From: Bryum argenteum
Taxonomy: Eukaryota > Streptophyta > Bryopsida > Bryales > Bryaceae
Reading direction: 5' to 3'
DNA: 64,000 nt
Assembly (NCBI GenBank): GCA_037043015.1
Contig: CM073323.1
Location: forward strand, 22,286,758 to 22,350,757
The position numbers and the translations under genes are program-made. Within the stretch, counting starts at the first letter, position 1. Each line of letters begins with the position of its first letter. A model generated the notes under the pieces. It searched no databases. It saw nothing but the letters and a program-made list of their open reading frames with translations, and had not been told where the DNA came from. Positions 23,610 to 35,480 of this stretch are shown here, piece by piece.

Positions 23610-24464
23610 TTAGCCCTTAATCGTGCTAAATGTCAAAGAACAACATCTTGGATGAAGGGTAGAAACTTTTAAGATCCCTTACTTTCTCATCCGGATTGTG
23701 TTTTGGATGAAATAACTTTAGTTAGGTCCCAAATCAAGTCTAGTTTGTAAAATAAGAATTACAAAATCCATATAACAAAATATAAATAAGTTGTCCAACC
23801 TCACCTCGACAACTTTCTTCTACAAAGAGGATTCATGAAAAAAAATTCATTTGGCTAAAGTAATAAGGGTGAGGACTGCCACAATATTTTCAAAGAAAGA
23901 AGGATTCAAATCTACACCCCTTGTACTCAAATTCTTACCTTATCTTCAAAACACCTTCGATTGGGTCAAGGTTTTTACCATATAAACTATACTATATTTG
24001 GAAAAATTAAGTTAAGATCCAACATTGGATGAAGGAGATATAGCTTTTTGAATATCATCAAGATTTCACTTTTTTCATTATAGAAACATCATAGAAAATA
24101 TAATACCAAAAGTATTTAGATAAAAAAAATCCAATTGCAAAGTTGTTAAATTTCATCTTGAAATCATGATTATGAAAAAAATTCATGAAAAATTATTTTT
24201 TATTTCTTATAATTGCCTCAAAATGGTAAAAAATGCCCCATGTTTGAAAATCTAGAAACAAGAGTTGCCTACACTAAAATGAACGCCATTTCTTTATACT
24301 TCACTTCTCGGTCTGCAATTTTTACCACACAAACTAGACTTGATTTGGAACCCAACTCAAGTGATTCCGTCCAAAACAAAGTCTAGAAGAAAAGTAATGG
24401 CTCTTCAAAGTTTCTACCTTTCATCCAAATGTTGTTTTTGGCATCTTGAGCGTTTCAGGGTTAA
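23610..24464. mobile_element. Foldback-type TTAA element, about 150-bp inverted arms
   Basis: The left end TTAGCCCTTAATCGTGCTAA and right end CTTGAGCGTTTCAGGGTTAA face each other. About 145 bp at each side pair in reverse complement, for example TTGATTTGG(G/A)ACC(T/C)AACT and GTTTCTACC(C/T)TTCATCCAA. No coding region is present. Confidence 0.6.
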
Positions 24465-25106
24465 GATGAAGGCTAACAACTTGGTACTTATAGGATTTTT
24501 AATCCAAATAATTTTGGTATTGGATTCGGAATGATGTTTCTACAATGTAAAAAGTGAATTAATGGATGATTTTCCCATTCATCCACCATTTGGTTTTCAC
24601 TTTATTTCTTGGGATGAATTCCAATTACACTCTATATTTAGTGGTAGTGATCTTGAAAAAAACAATTATGTATTGCAAATATGGCATAGACGTGAATGCA
24701 AAGGATTGAGTTTTTGGCTATATTTCTTTTGTAAACTTTTTGGTAGTGCTCATAGTTGCAAGGCGAGTATTTCCGCAAAGATTTTTATTTTTATTTTTTT
24801 CATCCGTTCTTTTGCTTCAAGGATGTTATTGAGATAAATGTTAATATCCATGTAGTTGTTATTTCTTCACTAGAATAAGTCTATTGGTAGCATTCTCACT
24901 TTCAAGTGAAAATGTTGAGATTTTTTGTTGTTCTTTTCCTTACTTATACGTTATAATCTCGCAATCTATGAGGCCTCATAACTCAAAATTTGAGTCACGT
25001 AATGTACGTTTGAGATTTAAACATCTTGCATTATTTTCTGTTTATTACATGTTTTTTGAGAATGTGTTTATTTTGGTACAAATGAGTGAAACCATTTAGG
25101 GCTAAA
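24465..25106 (+). repeat. Relative of the right half of the 8835-11366 element, copy 3
   Basis: It starts GATGAAGGC and carries TAATCCAAATAATTTTGGTA, CACTTTCAAGTGAAAATG, CTCGCAATCTATGAGGCCTC and a closing ACCATTTAGGGCTAAA. It abuts the foldback element on its left. Confidence 0.5.
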
Positions 25107-25631
25107 GAGTGGATAACTCCTAAAGGACAAAAAAATTCAAATGAAAATTCTCTTATTAAAATATTTTTTCTCCAACCCTCAATAAACCTTGAAAGCTCCA
25201 TGGTGCAAATGTGACCCCAATTTGGTTTTTCTAAACTTAAGAAGGTAATTCCTTTACACCCAACTAGTCATCCCTCATTAGATCAAGGGTAATAGTCATA
25301 CATTTTCAAGATTGTTAATTTAACTTTAAGTGCTAACTAGATATAATTTAAATCTTATTTTGAATCAAAGTACATGAAATTGTATTTAATGTCCACTCCG
25401 CATTCATTCAAGCCATGTCGGAATTACATAAAGTTCATGCCATTATAAGAATGCCTTATTCAACTCCTAATAATCTAGGGTAAAGAATAGACACATTTAG
25501 AACTTCCAACCTTTCTCTTGTATCATAAGAATGCATGTAGTGGGCAAATTTTTATAAGTGGCGAGCACAAAATCCATGAGCAATGAGTAGAAAATTATAA
25601 TTTTTCTTATAATATGTGCATTTAAATATTT

Positions 25632-25750
25632 CAAGAGTGGAGAAGTGATATGAGTAAAGTCAGGATTAAAGCCATAGTGGTACAATATGGTTATATAGTG
25701 CCATTATGGCTTTACTTGTGGACTTACTCAGACCACCTTTCCACTAGTGT
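25632..25750. mobile_element. Palindromic MITE, copy 2
   Basis: Inverted arms contain TGAGTAAAGTC and GACTTACTCA, with inner TAAAGCCATA...TATGGCTTTA. Same family as 5005-5096; duplicated along with copy A. Confidence 0.55.
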
Positions 25751-26362
25751 TTTTGTGCACGAATTTTCCCTCATGAGAATTTTCTTGTAAAATTTGCTCA
25801 CTACTCATCAAAATTCATTTTCAACTTATAAAAATTTGCTCACCGCATGTACAATGGTAGGTAGAAACACAATGCACTATCAAAGTAATTGTGGATAAAA
25901 GTATACACATATTAAGGTGGTTTTAGTCACTTTGTGCCCATGTTGAGCATGTCATGTCACTTTGTGTAAATTGTAAATGATGTTGAGTTTTCCTTATTCA
26001 CTTGATAGAAATCTTAAACCACATTAAGATTGGTCTATTGTTAAATGTGTTAAATTAGATGTTGTTGAAGTTCTCATCTTCACTTTGCATAAAATGTATG
26101 CCATGTTGAGATTACCCTATTCACTTTGACCTAAAATTTAGACCGTGTTGAAATTGCCATTCCTTGTTTGAGTAGAATTTGGACCATGTTGAGATTCCTC
26201 TATCCACCCGACGCAAAATTTCACTTACATTATAAGTTTCTTATTTATTGTGCGTAAAATTTAAGCATGTTGAGATTTCCCTTGTTCACTCTTTTTTTTA
26301 TCTAAAATGCAAAAGTTACACATGTAGAAGTTATCTTTTTTTCCTCATGTATTAGGTGGTTT

Positions 26363-26901
26363 TTAACCCCTAAAGCTCCTTGTGTGTTTTTGGGACTAGG
26401 TTTGATTTTTATGTTTAAAAAAAAAAAAAAAATCAACCATGAGATCTTGTACCTTGGACTATTTTGTAAATATTTTTAGAATTGACCCATTGGATGTTTA
26501 CCATTTTGGAGATCAAAATATGTTAAGTTTGTGTCCCAAGTATTTTTGGGCATTATGAAGATTGTTTTTGAAATTTTTGGGGGTTGCCCTTGTAAGATTG
26601 GTAATTTTTTTGACTAAGGTCTATTTGGAATTTGAGTAATACTTTGGTAATGTACATTTTCTAGAAAAGAACTCAAACAATTTATTTTTTTACGATGCCC
26701 TTTTCTAACTTGAAACCTATAATTTGGAAAATTATAATTTCAAAATTTGGAAATTGGCTTTGTAAATTTTACCACATAGACCTTGCCCTGTAGTGAGCAC
26801 CCACTAGAAGTCTTAGGCAAAAACACTACTTTAACGCCTTCAAGTAGACTTCCCAATATCCCAAAAAGCAAGTTTTGCGTTACAAGAGCTCTAGAGGTTA
26901 A
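26363..26901. mobile_element. TTAA-bounded MITE, 539 bp, uninterrupted copy
   Basis: Ends are TTAACCCCTAAAGCTCCTTG and AAGAGCTCTAGAGGTTAA, matching inverted termini with TTAA borders. It contains the unoccupied TTAA (26415-26418) corresponding to the piggyBac insertion point in copy B. Confidence 0.7.
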
Positions 26902-27971
26902 AGCTTTGTCAATCCAAGTACAGTCCAAAATTTATGTGTGAAAAATTTGACTTGGCCCTTCTGTGGCATACTAAGCGTTGTGTCCACTTTGCCGAAGGTT
27001 CAAGACACATTGACGTAGCTTCATCCATTTAGCATTGAATTTGCATTGTTGGAAATTTTCTATTCATTTTCTGACAAAAGTTAAATTACTCTATCTTATC
27101 AAAGGCCAATTTACATCTTGTTGAGATTATTATGTGAAAAGAATAAGGCTAAGGTTAGAAATTCATGGGTAGTCATGTAGAAGTTGGCAACTAATGTAGG
27201 AAGGTGGAAGTGAGGATAATCAACAACAACCAACAAGTCTTCTATTGCCTTGAATCAACTGAGTCCAAGAAGCTATGTGGCAATGCACTTATCAAAACTA
27301 TGTAGTGGACTTAATGAAAATTAGTCTCTTCACTTTGTATAAAATTTAGTCATCTTAAAAGTGTGTTTTTATACCGCTCACCCCATACATGTTAAACTAT
27401 TTTATCCACTTCTATGATAGGTTCATCGCAAGAAACCTGCACTTGTGGACCAATATATAGATCAAAAGGTCGTCTTATATTTTATGCAAAAATGTGGTTC
27501 ATGTCTAAATTGTCAAGTCTATTGAGTGTAAGAGTAAAGCCATTTAAAAATTGCCTTTTTTAATCTTTCAGAACTAAGCCAAGTTGGTAAACCCCATACT
27601 CTATTGACAATTTACATCATGTAAAGATAGTCATACATTTTCAAAATTGTCAATTTAACTCTAAGTGCTAACTAGATATAATTTTAATCTTATTTTGAAT
27701 CAAAGTACATGAGAACGTATTGTAATATCCACTCAGCGTTCATTCAAGCCATGTTGGAATCACCCAAAGTTCATGCCATGGTAAAGATGTCTTATTCAAC
27801 TCATAATAATCTAGAGTAAAGAGTTTAGACATTTAGGACTTCCAACCTTTCTCTTCTATCATAAGAATGCTACGGTGCATGTAGTGATTACTATAAGCGG
27901 TGAGCACAAAATCCATGAGCAATGAGTAGAAATTATAAGCTTTTTTATAATATGTGCATTTGAATCTTACA

Positions 27972-28086
27972 CGGGTGGAAACGTGGTATGAGTAAAGTCA
28001 GGATTAAAGCCATAGTGACACAATATGGTTTTAAAGTGCTATTATGGCTTTACTTGCCGCTTTACTTAGACCACCTTTTCACTGAT
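27972..28086. mobile_element. Palindromic MITE, copy 3
   Basis: Counterpart of 25632-25750 in tandem copy B, with TGAGTAAAGTCAGGATTAAA at the left and TACTTAGACCACCTTTTCAC at the right. Confidence 0.5.
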
Positions 28087-28835
28087 GTTAGCGTGCACGA
28101 ATTTCTCCCTCATCAAAATTTTATTATAAAATTTGCTCATCACTCACCAAAATTTATTTTCTACTTAATAAAATTTGCTCACCACTCACTAAAATTTATT
28201 TTCTACTTAATAAAATTTGCTCACCGCATGTACAATGGTAGGTAGAAACACGATGCACTATTGAATTAATTGTGGATAAAAGTGTAGACATATTAAATTT
28301 TCCTTATTCACTTCATAGAAAACTTAAACCACATTGAGGTTGGTCTATCGTTTAATGTTTTGAATTAGATGGTGTTGAAGTTCCCATCTCCTCTTTGCAT
28401 AAAATGTACGCCATGTTGAGATTACCCTATTCACTTTGACCTAAAATTTGGACCATGTTGAAATTGCCATTCCTAGTGTGAGTAAAATTTGGACCATATT
28501 GAAATTGTCATTCCTAGTGTGAGTAAAACTTGGACCATGTTGAGACTCCTCTATCCATCCAACGCAAAACTTCACTTTCATTGAAATTCTCATATTTATT
28601 GTGCATGGAATTAAGGCATGTTGAGATTTCCTTATTTCGCTCTATTTTTATTTATTTTTATCTAGAGTGCAAAAATTACACATGTAGAATTTTTTATTTT
28701 TTTCTTTTTCTTTTTTCCCTCATGTATTGGGTAGTTTTTTAACCCTTAGAGCTCCTTGTGTGTTTTTGGGATCAGGTTTCATTCTTATGTTTTTTTTCTT
28801 AACCCTTAAACGGCTGAGCGTGCCGCTGTGGCACG

Positions 28836-28843
28836 TATAAATA
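28836..28843 (+). promoter_or_regulatory. Candidate TATA box of the piggyBac element
   Basis: TATAAATA lies 37 bp from the left border and upstream of every plus-strand frame in the element. Assignment rests on sequence and position only. Confidence 0.4.
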
Positions 28844-29476
28844 GAAACTGCCGTATTTGGGCCTTATGCACAACTCAGATGGCTCTGATGATCAAAGGAA
28901 GCACGTTCCCTATACTAATGTCGTTGCAATGGACCAAAAATATCCCTGATCGGACACTGCAGCGAGCAACAGTTGCCACTTGTACGAAATTAGCAATACA
29001 CCTCGCTATACGAGTACATTGTCAGAGCCCGGTGTTCTCTCGGGTGCACCGTTGTCGACGTGGAGGGACCGTTGGAAGAATCTGGAGACCGACGAGGCCG
29101 GGTTTACGCGGGAGCCGCGCTGACATGGGTTTTGCGAGGGAGAGGGCTGCTTGCGCAAGGGGTACGAAAATGCTGTGTTGTTCTCCCACCGGGCCATGCT
29201 GGCCCGGTGCTGTGCAGGACATTTACAACGGTGATCATGAAGAGCGATGGCGACAAGGAGTGGAGAAGGTGGTTTGCAGGATCCAATGCATGGTACAAGG
29301 TGCTGTAACTTACAATACATGGAAGAGGACTAGTAGTGGAGGAGCAAAGGCGGCGATCTTGAGCGGATTGTAGCACATTGATCATTTGAGGGAGTGGGTT
29401 GGCAGTTCCAAGGTCGTTTTAGTGTTGTTTGTGGTGTGATTTTAGAAGGACAAGCCGGATTTGTTGGTGAGTGATC

Positions 29477-30007
29477 ATGACAGGGCGAAGGCCACCACAA
29501 GCACCGATTGCGCTGCAAGAGGAGGGTCGGGTGTTATATAACTGGGCCAAGGACCGTGGTGCATCCCAACCGCAGTGTGATCGCATTGTAGGGCTACTCA
29601 CAGTGGACTGGATGTGCAATCTCCCATTGCCTCCTCGCACTCGGACATCAGTGGGAGTCACGGACACACATTGGCATCGATTTTTGTTTCGGAGACACGT
29701 CCAACACATTCTGGGGTGGACGCAGCGGTTGCCAGAGGGAGACCCAGCCGGCTTTAGCGACGTCGTGAATTTGTTGATCAGAACGAGGTTTTATCCGGAA
29801 GCGAATCCGCAGCGACATGGTGAGACTTCAGGAGGAGGCGAGGATCAAGCGCGCGGCGGAAGCTTCAACCATCCGGGAGCACACAAGCCGGGGCAAGGAG
29901 AACGAAGCGGCACAGGGGACCCACGGCCGCAGCAGTGCCCATGGATCATCTGCGAAAAGAAAGAGCCCCGGAGACGATCACTGTCACCGAGCACTTGGTG
30001 CCGGTGA
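29477..30007 (+). CDS. Uncharacterised open frame in the piggyBac element
   Basis: Reading from the ATG at 29477 gives about 176 codons, beginning MTGRRPPQAPIALQEEGRV. The first 115 residues are mixed in composition and could be a folded domain (WAKDRG, TDTHWHRFLFRRHVQHI). The later part turns Gly/Pro/Arg-rich and overlaps the transposase frame at 29935 in another phase. I do not recognise a family. It may be a separate accessory protein, a 5' exon spliced to the transposase, or chance coding in GC-rich DNA. Confidence 0.3.
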   Translation: MTGRRPPQAPIALQEEGRVLYNWAKDRGASQPQCDRIVGLLTVDWMCNLPLPPRTRTSVGVTDTHWHRFLFRRHVQHILGWTQRLPEGDPAGFSDVVNLLIRTRFYPEANPQRHGETSGGGEDQARGGSFNHPGAHKPGQGERSGTGDPRPQQCPWIICEKKEPRRRSLSPSTWCR

Positions 30008-33000
30008 TGGGCGAATTCCCTCCGCCAGCAAGCCAGGAAGAATCCTACCGGCCTGGTTTGCGAGACAAGGGGAAACGGGGACGAGGGTGCGGCCACGTGA
30101 GTCAAGTTCGGAGTCGAGAGATCCTGAGAGAGGTTTCGGGGAATGTGCTGACATCACCTCAGGAGCAAGAAGGCGGCAATCTGATCATACCACATGAGGT
30201 AACTGAAGGGCGAGCGAGGAGGGGAGGGCGTGGCGGGAGAATCAGGGGACACGGCCGGGGAGGTCGAGGGGGGAGAGGCGGGAGGGTAGCCACCCAACCG
30301 GAAGGATGGAGAGCGCCAGAGATCAGCAGCCAGCGACTAAGTCCCATTTCATTGCGGCCACGATGCAGCACACGACAGAGCAGAGAAGAGATTTCCATAC
30401 AAATTCCTGATGCGGTGGACCTGGAAACCATTGACACCCCATGGGGCTCAGGGGAGGATAGTGAAGGAGGGGATGGTTTCAGGACACCGACGCGTCGAGG
30501 ATCCTCGGCTGGAACCGCGAAGGGCCATGCATCCCATGCAGATTCCGAGGCGACTGGGCTATGCAGGTTCACGGTGATGGATTTCCAACCGGGTGCTCCA
30601 CCTCCGAGTATCATCGAGCGCCAAAGTTTGGGAGAGTACCATCCCAACCTCCATGACTGTGGGGTGGGTGACTGCCCCTTCACGGAGATCAGCCCTGAGT
30701 CCCGAATGCGTGCCTTCCAGGTGGGTATGCCAGTGGAAGGGAACTTGAGCCCCGGAGACCACCCTCGAGTAGATCACCGGGCATTTACGCACCCAGTCTT
30801 TGTGAAGGTGCGACTGGAAATTTTGGGACAAGATTCTTCGTTACGGTTAGGTGTAGAGCATCTTAGTGGAGAGGTGCAACACCGGTACTACCATGAAGTG
30901 CACGGGAGTCCCATGTTCACTGTGGACTTCGGTGGCATCATTGGGATTCGGGAGATGCGGGTGTGCGACACAGAGGTAATGGAATCAGATCAGGAACCCA
31001 TGGGCATGGGACGTACGCAACGGACCTTGGACTTTGGGAGGGCGTCCGGTACACCCACGGATGAGAATGCCATGCGGGCCGAGAGCCACCCCAAGTCAGA
31101 CAGCGACCCCAGCGACGGTGAATGGGAAGTGGAGTTTGAAGACTTTGCTGACCATAATTCATCAGGTCTGTCGTCACCGGCATCAAATTCTTCATTTCTT
31201 GAAGACCCGCTTCGAGACTTGGGCTTCTATGATGCCAGTGAGGATACCAGCACTTGGCCTTTTGAGAAACTATGGGCTGACAAGCAATGGATGGAGCCCA
31301 ATCTGACCTTCCTAGGAGAGCGTGGTGTCTTCCGAGGTCCCACTCCAGGCCCTACCGGCCCCCAGGCAGCTGTGCCCGCTCAGCTAGTGGAGTACTTCAT
31401 GAAGTACTGGCCACCAGATGTACTCCGCCGAATCGTCGAGGAGACCAATCGGTATGAACTTCTTTACTTATTCGTGAGTTTCAGGAAGCTCTGATTTTCT
31501 GTCTACTTTCGGTTCACCTCGCTAACTGGATGTGCACCTTGTGGGATTTAGGTATGCCGCACAACCTGACTTCGATGAGCCACATCTCACCAATGGCAGG
31601 CACAGTTGGATTGACTTGACCGAGGGGGAGTTGCTATGTTGGTTTGGGATACTAATTCTCATGGGTCTGAAGGTGCTCCCACACCGACGGCTATACTGGG
31701 ACATGCGGCACTTCTACGGATGCCCTTTGATCAGTCAGGCTATGCCACGGCAGCGGTTTGAGGCCATAGTGCGATGCATCCATTTGGTGAACAATTCTGA
31801 CCTTGTCATGGACAATACATCTCCCAGATTTGACAAGATCGGGAAGGTGAGGTGGCTCCTGGAGAGCTTTGCGAGGATATCTCAGTCATTGTACAATGCA
31901 GAGCGGGTGTGCACTGTCGACGAAATTATGGTGCCATACAAAGGTAAATATTGTGGCATCAGGCAGTTTATGAAGAGCAAACCAGTGCGGTTTGGTATCA
32001 AGCTGTGGGCTTTGGCGTCCAGCACTTCTCGGTATGTTTCTTATATGCCCCTCCTGATTCCGACGCTAACTGCGGCCGGTCTTCCGTAGCACTACTCTGT
32101 ATGTTTCGTATGTTTCGATGGTTGATTCTGCATATTCCTAACCCTCGGCTATATCCCATGCAGATATGTCTCAAATGCCATTGTTTACCTTGGTGCTAGC
32201 GACGAGCGCGAGAAGGGAGGGCTAGTGGGACAGGAAGCAGTGTTGAACGCAGTGCGAGGATTGGAGCACCGTGGACATACAGTCGTCACCGACAATTTCT
32301 TTACGAGTATCCCCCTTGCGATGTCGTTATTGGAGCGAGGCTTCTGGTGCACAGGCACCGTGAAGAAATCGTCGAAGGGATTCCCGTCATCACTCGCTGG
32401 GCTGAAGTCGAAGAGCAAAGTGAACATGCCACCGCGGGGCCACTTGAACGTGCGCATGCACCGATCGCGTCAAGTTGCGGTATGCATTGGGTGGATAACA
32501 ATCCGGTGGTTGTTGTCCACCGCAACGGAACCATGGACGTTGCAAAGACGCGCGCACCTCGATGGGTCGGAGGAAACCACACCACACGGAAAGAGTTTCC
32601 AACATCACCGATCCTCCTAGAGTACCAACGGTTTATGCGTGGCATTGACGTTCTCGATCGGACCAGGTGGAGTACACCGTGCGGCCTACGATCGCACAAG
32701 TGGTGGCACCGCCTCCTCGTTATTTGTGCTAGACACGTCTTGCCAAAATGCATACGTCCTCTACCGTGAAGATGCAACCCGAGTCGGACTACCTGTTCAA
32801 AGCCGCCTCTTGTGGCATTACACCTTAGGCATGCGCCTTCTCGAGCCTTGGCTTACCGGAGGTGCACTCCGCGGTCCTCATCGACGACTTACTCCCCGGG
32901 TTTCACCGCATCGAAGGCCACCCGACGTCTCTCGCCGATCATGTGGTATGTTCGAACAGAACGCGGCGTTTTTGCAGAGGCTGCGCTGGGGCTTTCATGT

Positions 33001-33065
33001 GCAACGATGCATGCTACATTGCAGTGCATACCCAACCAGGTCATGCTGTGAATTTCAGACTTTGA
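29935..33065 (+). pseudogene. piggyBac transposase with RGG-rich N-terminal extension, frame-broken
   Basis: The likely reading frame is 29935-31451, spliced to 31552-32031 and then to 32164 onward; both introns are GT-AG and phase 2. The first part has about 500 residues with an Arg-Gly repeat near residues 90-120, then leads into VPAQLVEYFMKYWPPDVL, the usual start of the piggyBac domain. Catalytic-type aspartates are in VDEIMVPYKGK (31920), VVTDNFFTS (32290) and RGIDVLDR (32640). The frame is disrupted near 32476, near 32715 and again near 32840. After the last break a Cys/His-rich tail (CRGCAGAFMCNDACYIAVH) resembles the C-terminal zinc-binding domain. Three breaks argue for an inactive copy unless they are sequencing errors. 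Confidence 0.8.
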
Positions 33066-35188
33066 GGAACTGATTGTGCCGTGGAATCACTGCGGCCGGG
33101 TGGCGCTATACATGCACCGGGATTTTGGGGCACATTTTGAGTCATGTTCGGAGTCATTTTGAGTGTCGCTCGGCTTCCAAACAACCATGACAGTAGCGGC
33201 TTGTTTTAGTTCTTCAGGTATTCAGGCTTAGTTTTTGATTGACCTGTGTCGATGCTCTAAGCTCGGATTGCTGGCATCTGCGAATTTTATTACATGTAAA
33301 AACTTTTATCAGATTTCAATACGAACGGAAACCCTTTTACAATCAAGTACTGGTCGGGTTTTGGCTGCAAAGAGCCATATGTAATGCAGTCCCGGTGTTG
33401 TCTCGCCTTTTCCCTTCCCGCGCTACGTTCTCTTGAGATCCAACGCCACATGGACTGTACCTTACGGCTTGACTACACCGCCGTGGCCTGACCTTCATCA
33501 TCCCACCGCACGTATTGCCACGGTGTGAGCACAGGCAGTCGTTGATCATCTTCCTCGCCTCGGTTTGTACTCTCTGACACTCGTATTTCAACCAGACCCT
33601 CTCCTTTCATAGGGTCACCCACCGCCTGTGCATACTTATATCGAAGTGCATCCCTCGAGGGTGGATTCGGTGTTATAATTAGCAGGGAAATTTATGCGCA
33701 TGGACAACCCCACACTGAAGGTCGACACCGCTCCGATCTTCCATCTGTCGTTCACAGATTTTACGGGCTAAAAAAAACCAGACAACACACACTGGATACG
33801 TTCAAAACCAGCCGAAAAACATGATCTTCTCCACCGATGTATGTGCTAATTGTGTCAAAGAATTTCCACATGCTAATTACAGGGTTCCCTTTCCATCGCT
33901 CCGGTTGGATCTGCCAGATTCATCACAGATACTCCCCGAAAATTCCTCTCACCCACCGTATGCTCTAACTACGATCCTGTTCCTACGGTTCCCGTGGGTC
34001 GTTTAGGGGTTAAAATCAACCGTAAGATCAGGTACCTTGGACTATTTGTAAATATTGTTCTAGAATTGACCATTGGATGTTTACCAGTTGAGAAATCATA
34101 ACATTCAAAGTTTGAGTCCCAAGTATTTTTAGGCATTCTGAAGATTGCATTTGGGGGTTGCCCTTGTAAGTTTGGTAAACATTTTGACTCACATCAATTT
34201 GGAATTTGAGTAATAATTTGATAATGCACATTCTAAAAAAAGATTTCAAAAAACTCGTTTTTTTAAGATGCACTTTTTGACTTGAAATCTATAATTTTTA
34301 GATAAAGGTTCAAAATTTGGAAATTGGCTTTGCACCACATACAGCTTGCACTATAGAGAACACCCAATAGTCTTAGGCAAAAATACTGTTTCTAACGCCT
34401 TCAAGTAGACCACCTAATATTCCAAGAAGCAAATTTTGCACTAAAAGAGCTCTAGGGATTAAAGTTTTTTCAATTTTTAGTACAATTCAAAATGTATATC
34501 TGGAAAACTTGACTTGGCCCTTTTGTGTCATACTAAGCAGTGTGTCTACTTTGACAAAGGTTCAAGCCACATTGATGTAGCTCCATCCATCTAGCATTGA
34601 TTTTTGTATTGTTGAATTTTTTATTTTCACTAGTAAAAAAGTTAAATTACCCTATCTTATTGAAGGCCAATATACATCTTGTTGAGATCATTATGTAAAA
34701 TATATGAGGCTAAGGCTAGTAACTCATAGGTGGTCATGTAGAATTTGGCAACTAATGCAGGAAGGTGGGAGTGAGGATAATTAACCGCTACCAACAAGTC
34801 TTCTATTGCTTCTAATCAACTTAGTCCAAGGAGCTACGTGGCAATGCACTTAGTAAAACTACGTAGTGGACTTTAAAATCATCCTATTCACTTTATTTAA
34901 AGTTTAGGCATCTCAAAATTGCAATTTTTATACGATTGACTTCGGACGTGTTAATATTGTTTTATCCACTTCAATGATAGGTTCATTGCAAGAAACCTAC
35001 ACATGTGGACCAATATATAGATCAAAAGTCCTCTTATTATTTATGCATGAATTTGGTTCATATCTAAACTGTCAAGTCCATTGAGCGTAAGAGTAAAGCC
35101 ATGTTAAAATTGCTTTTTTTATTTTTTGTGAACTAAGCCAAGTTGAAAAACCCCATTCTCTCAATGTCAATTTACATCATGTTAAGAT

Positions 35189-35480
35189 TTCCATGTCAAG
35201 TCCACTTGAATCTCAAGCTATTTTGGAGCTGTCCTCTCTGATTCTGTAATATTAAAGCCATGTTGAGCGTATGTTGTCCACTCTCTATCAGTTAAGGCCA
35301 TGTTGAGCGTATCATGTCCACGCTCTATCAATTAAGGCCATGTTGAGCGTATCATGTCTGCCGCTCTATCAATTAAGGCCATGCGAAGCCTATCATGTCC
35401 GCGCGCTACTAATTAAGGCCATGTTGAGTGTATTCGGTCCACTCCTTACAATTAAGGCCAAGTATAAGTTGTTATGTACA
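35189..35480. repeat. Minisatellite, 40-41-bp period
   Basis: Units beginning near 35251, 35291, 35331, 35372, 35412 and 35451 contain (A/T)TTAAGGCCATGTTGAGCG followed by TATCATGTCC and CTCTATCAA. The CATGTTGAG motif is also the core of degenerate units in the tandem duplication at the left. Confidence 0.75.

Larger units (their letters stand above)
25292..27627. repeat. Tandem duplication, copy A (2.3 kb)
   Basis: This segment matches 27628-35188 along its whole length once the 5.2-kb piggyBac is removed from the latter. Landmarks in order are AGTCATACATTTTCAA, a palindromic MITE, degenerate CATGTTGAGATT units about 50 bp apart, a TTAA element, and AATTTACATCATGT at the end. By eye the copies differ often enough for an old duplication. 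No gene was recognised. Confidence 0.75.
28799..34013 (+). mobile_element. piggyBac-superfamily DNA transposon, 5.2 kb
   Basis: TTAA lies at each border (28799-28802, 34010-34013). The left terminus is CCCTTAAACGGCTGAGCG and the right terminus, inverted, CCCCTAAACGACCCACGG. The body is strikingly GC-rich against AT-rich flanks and encodes a broken piggyBac-type transposase (29935-33065). Copy A of the surrounding duplication preserves the empty target. This is the likely source family of enzyme for the shorter TTAA elements. Confidence 0.88.
28739..34462. mobile_element. TTAA-bounded MITE split by the piggyBac insertion
   Basis: Ends TTAACCCTTAGAGCTCCTTG and AGAGCTCTAGGGATTAA correspond to 26363-26901. 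The piggyBac at 28799-34013 sits within it, so one TTAA element is nested in another. Confidence 0.65.
27628..35188. repeat. Tandem duplication, copy B, carrying the piggyBac
   Basis: It starts again at AGTCATACATTTTCAAAATT and ends near CAATTTACATCATG. Length without the insertion is about 2.35 kb, close to copy A. Confidence 0.75.

Noticed and set aside
29104..29385. Antisense frames inside the piggyBac 5' region
   Set aside because: Several overlapping frames on both strands are expected in GC-rich DNA; none shows a recognisable motif.
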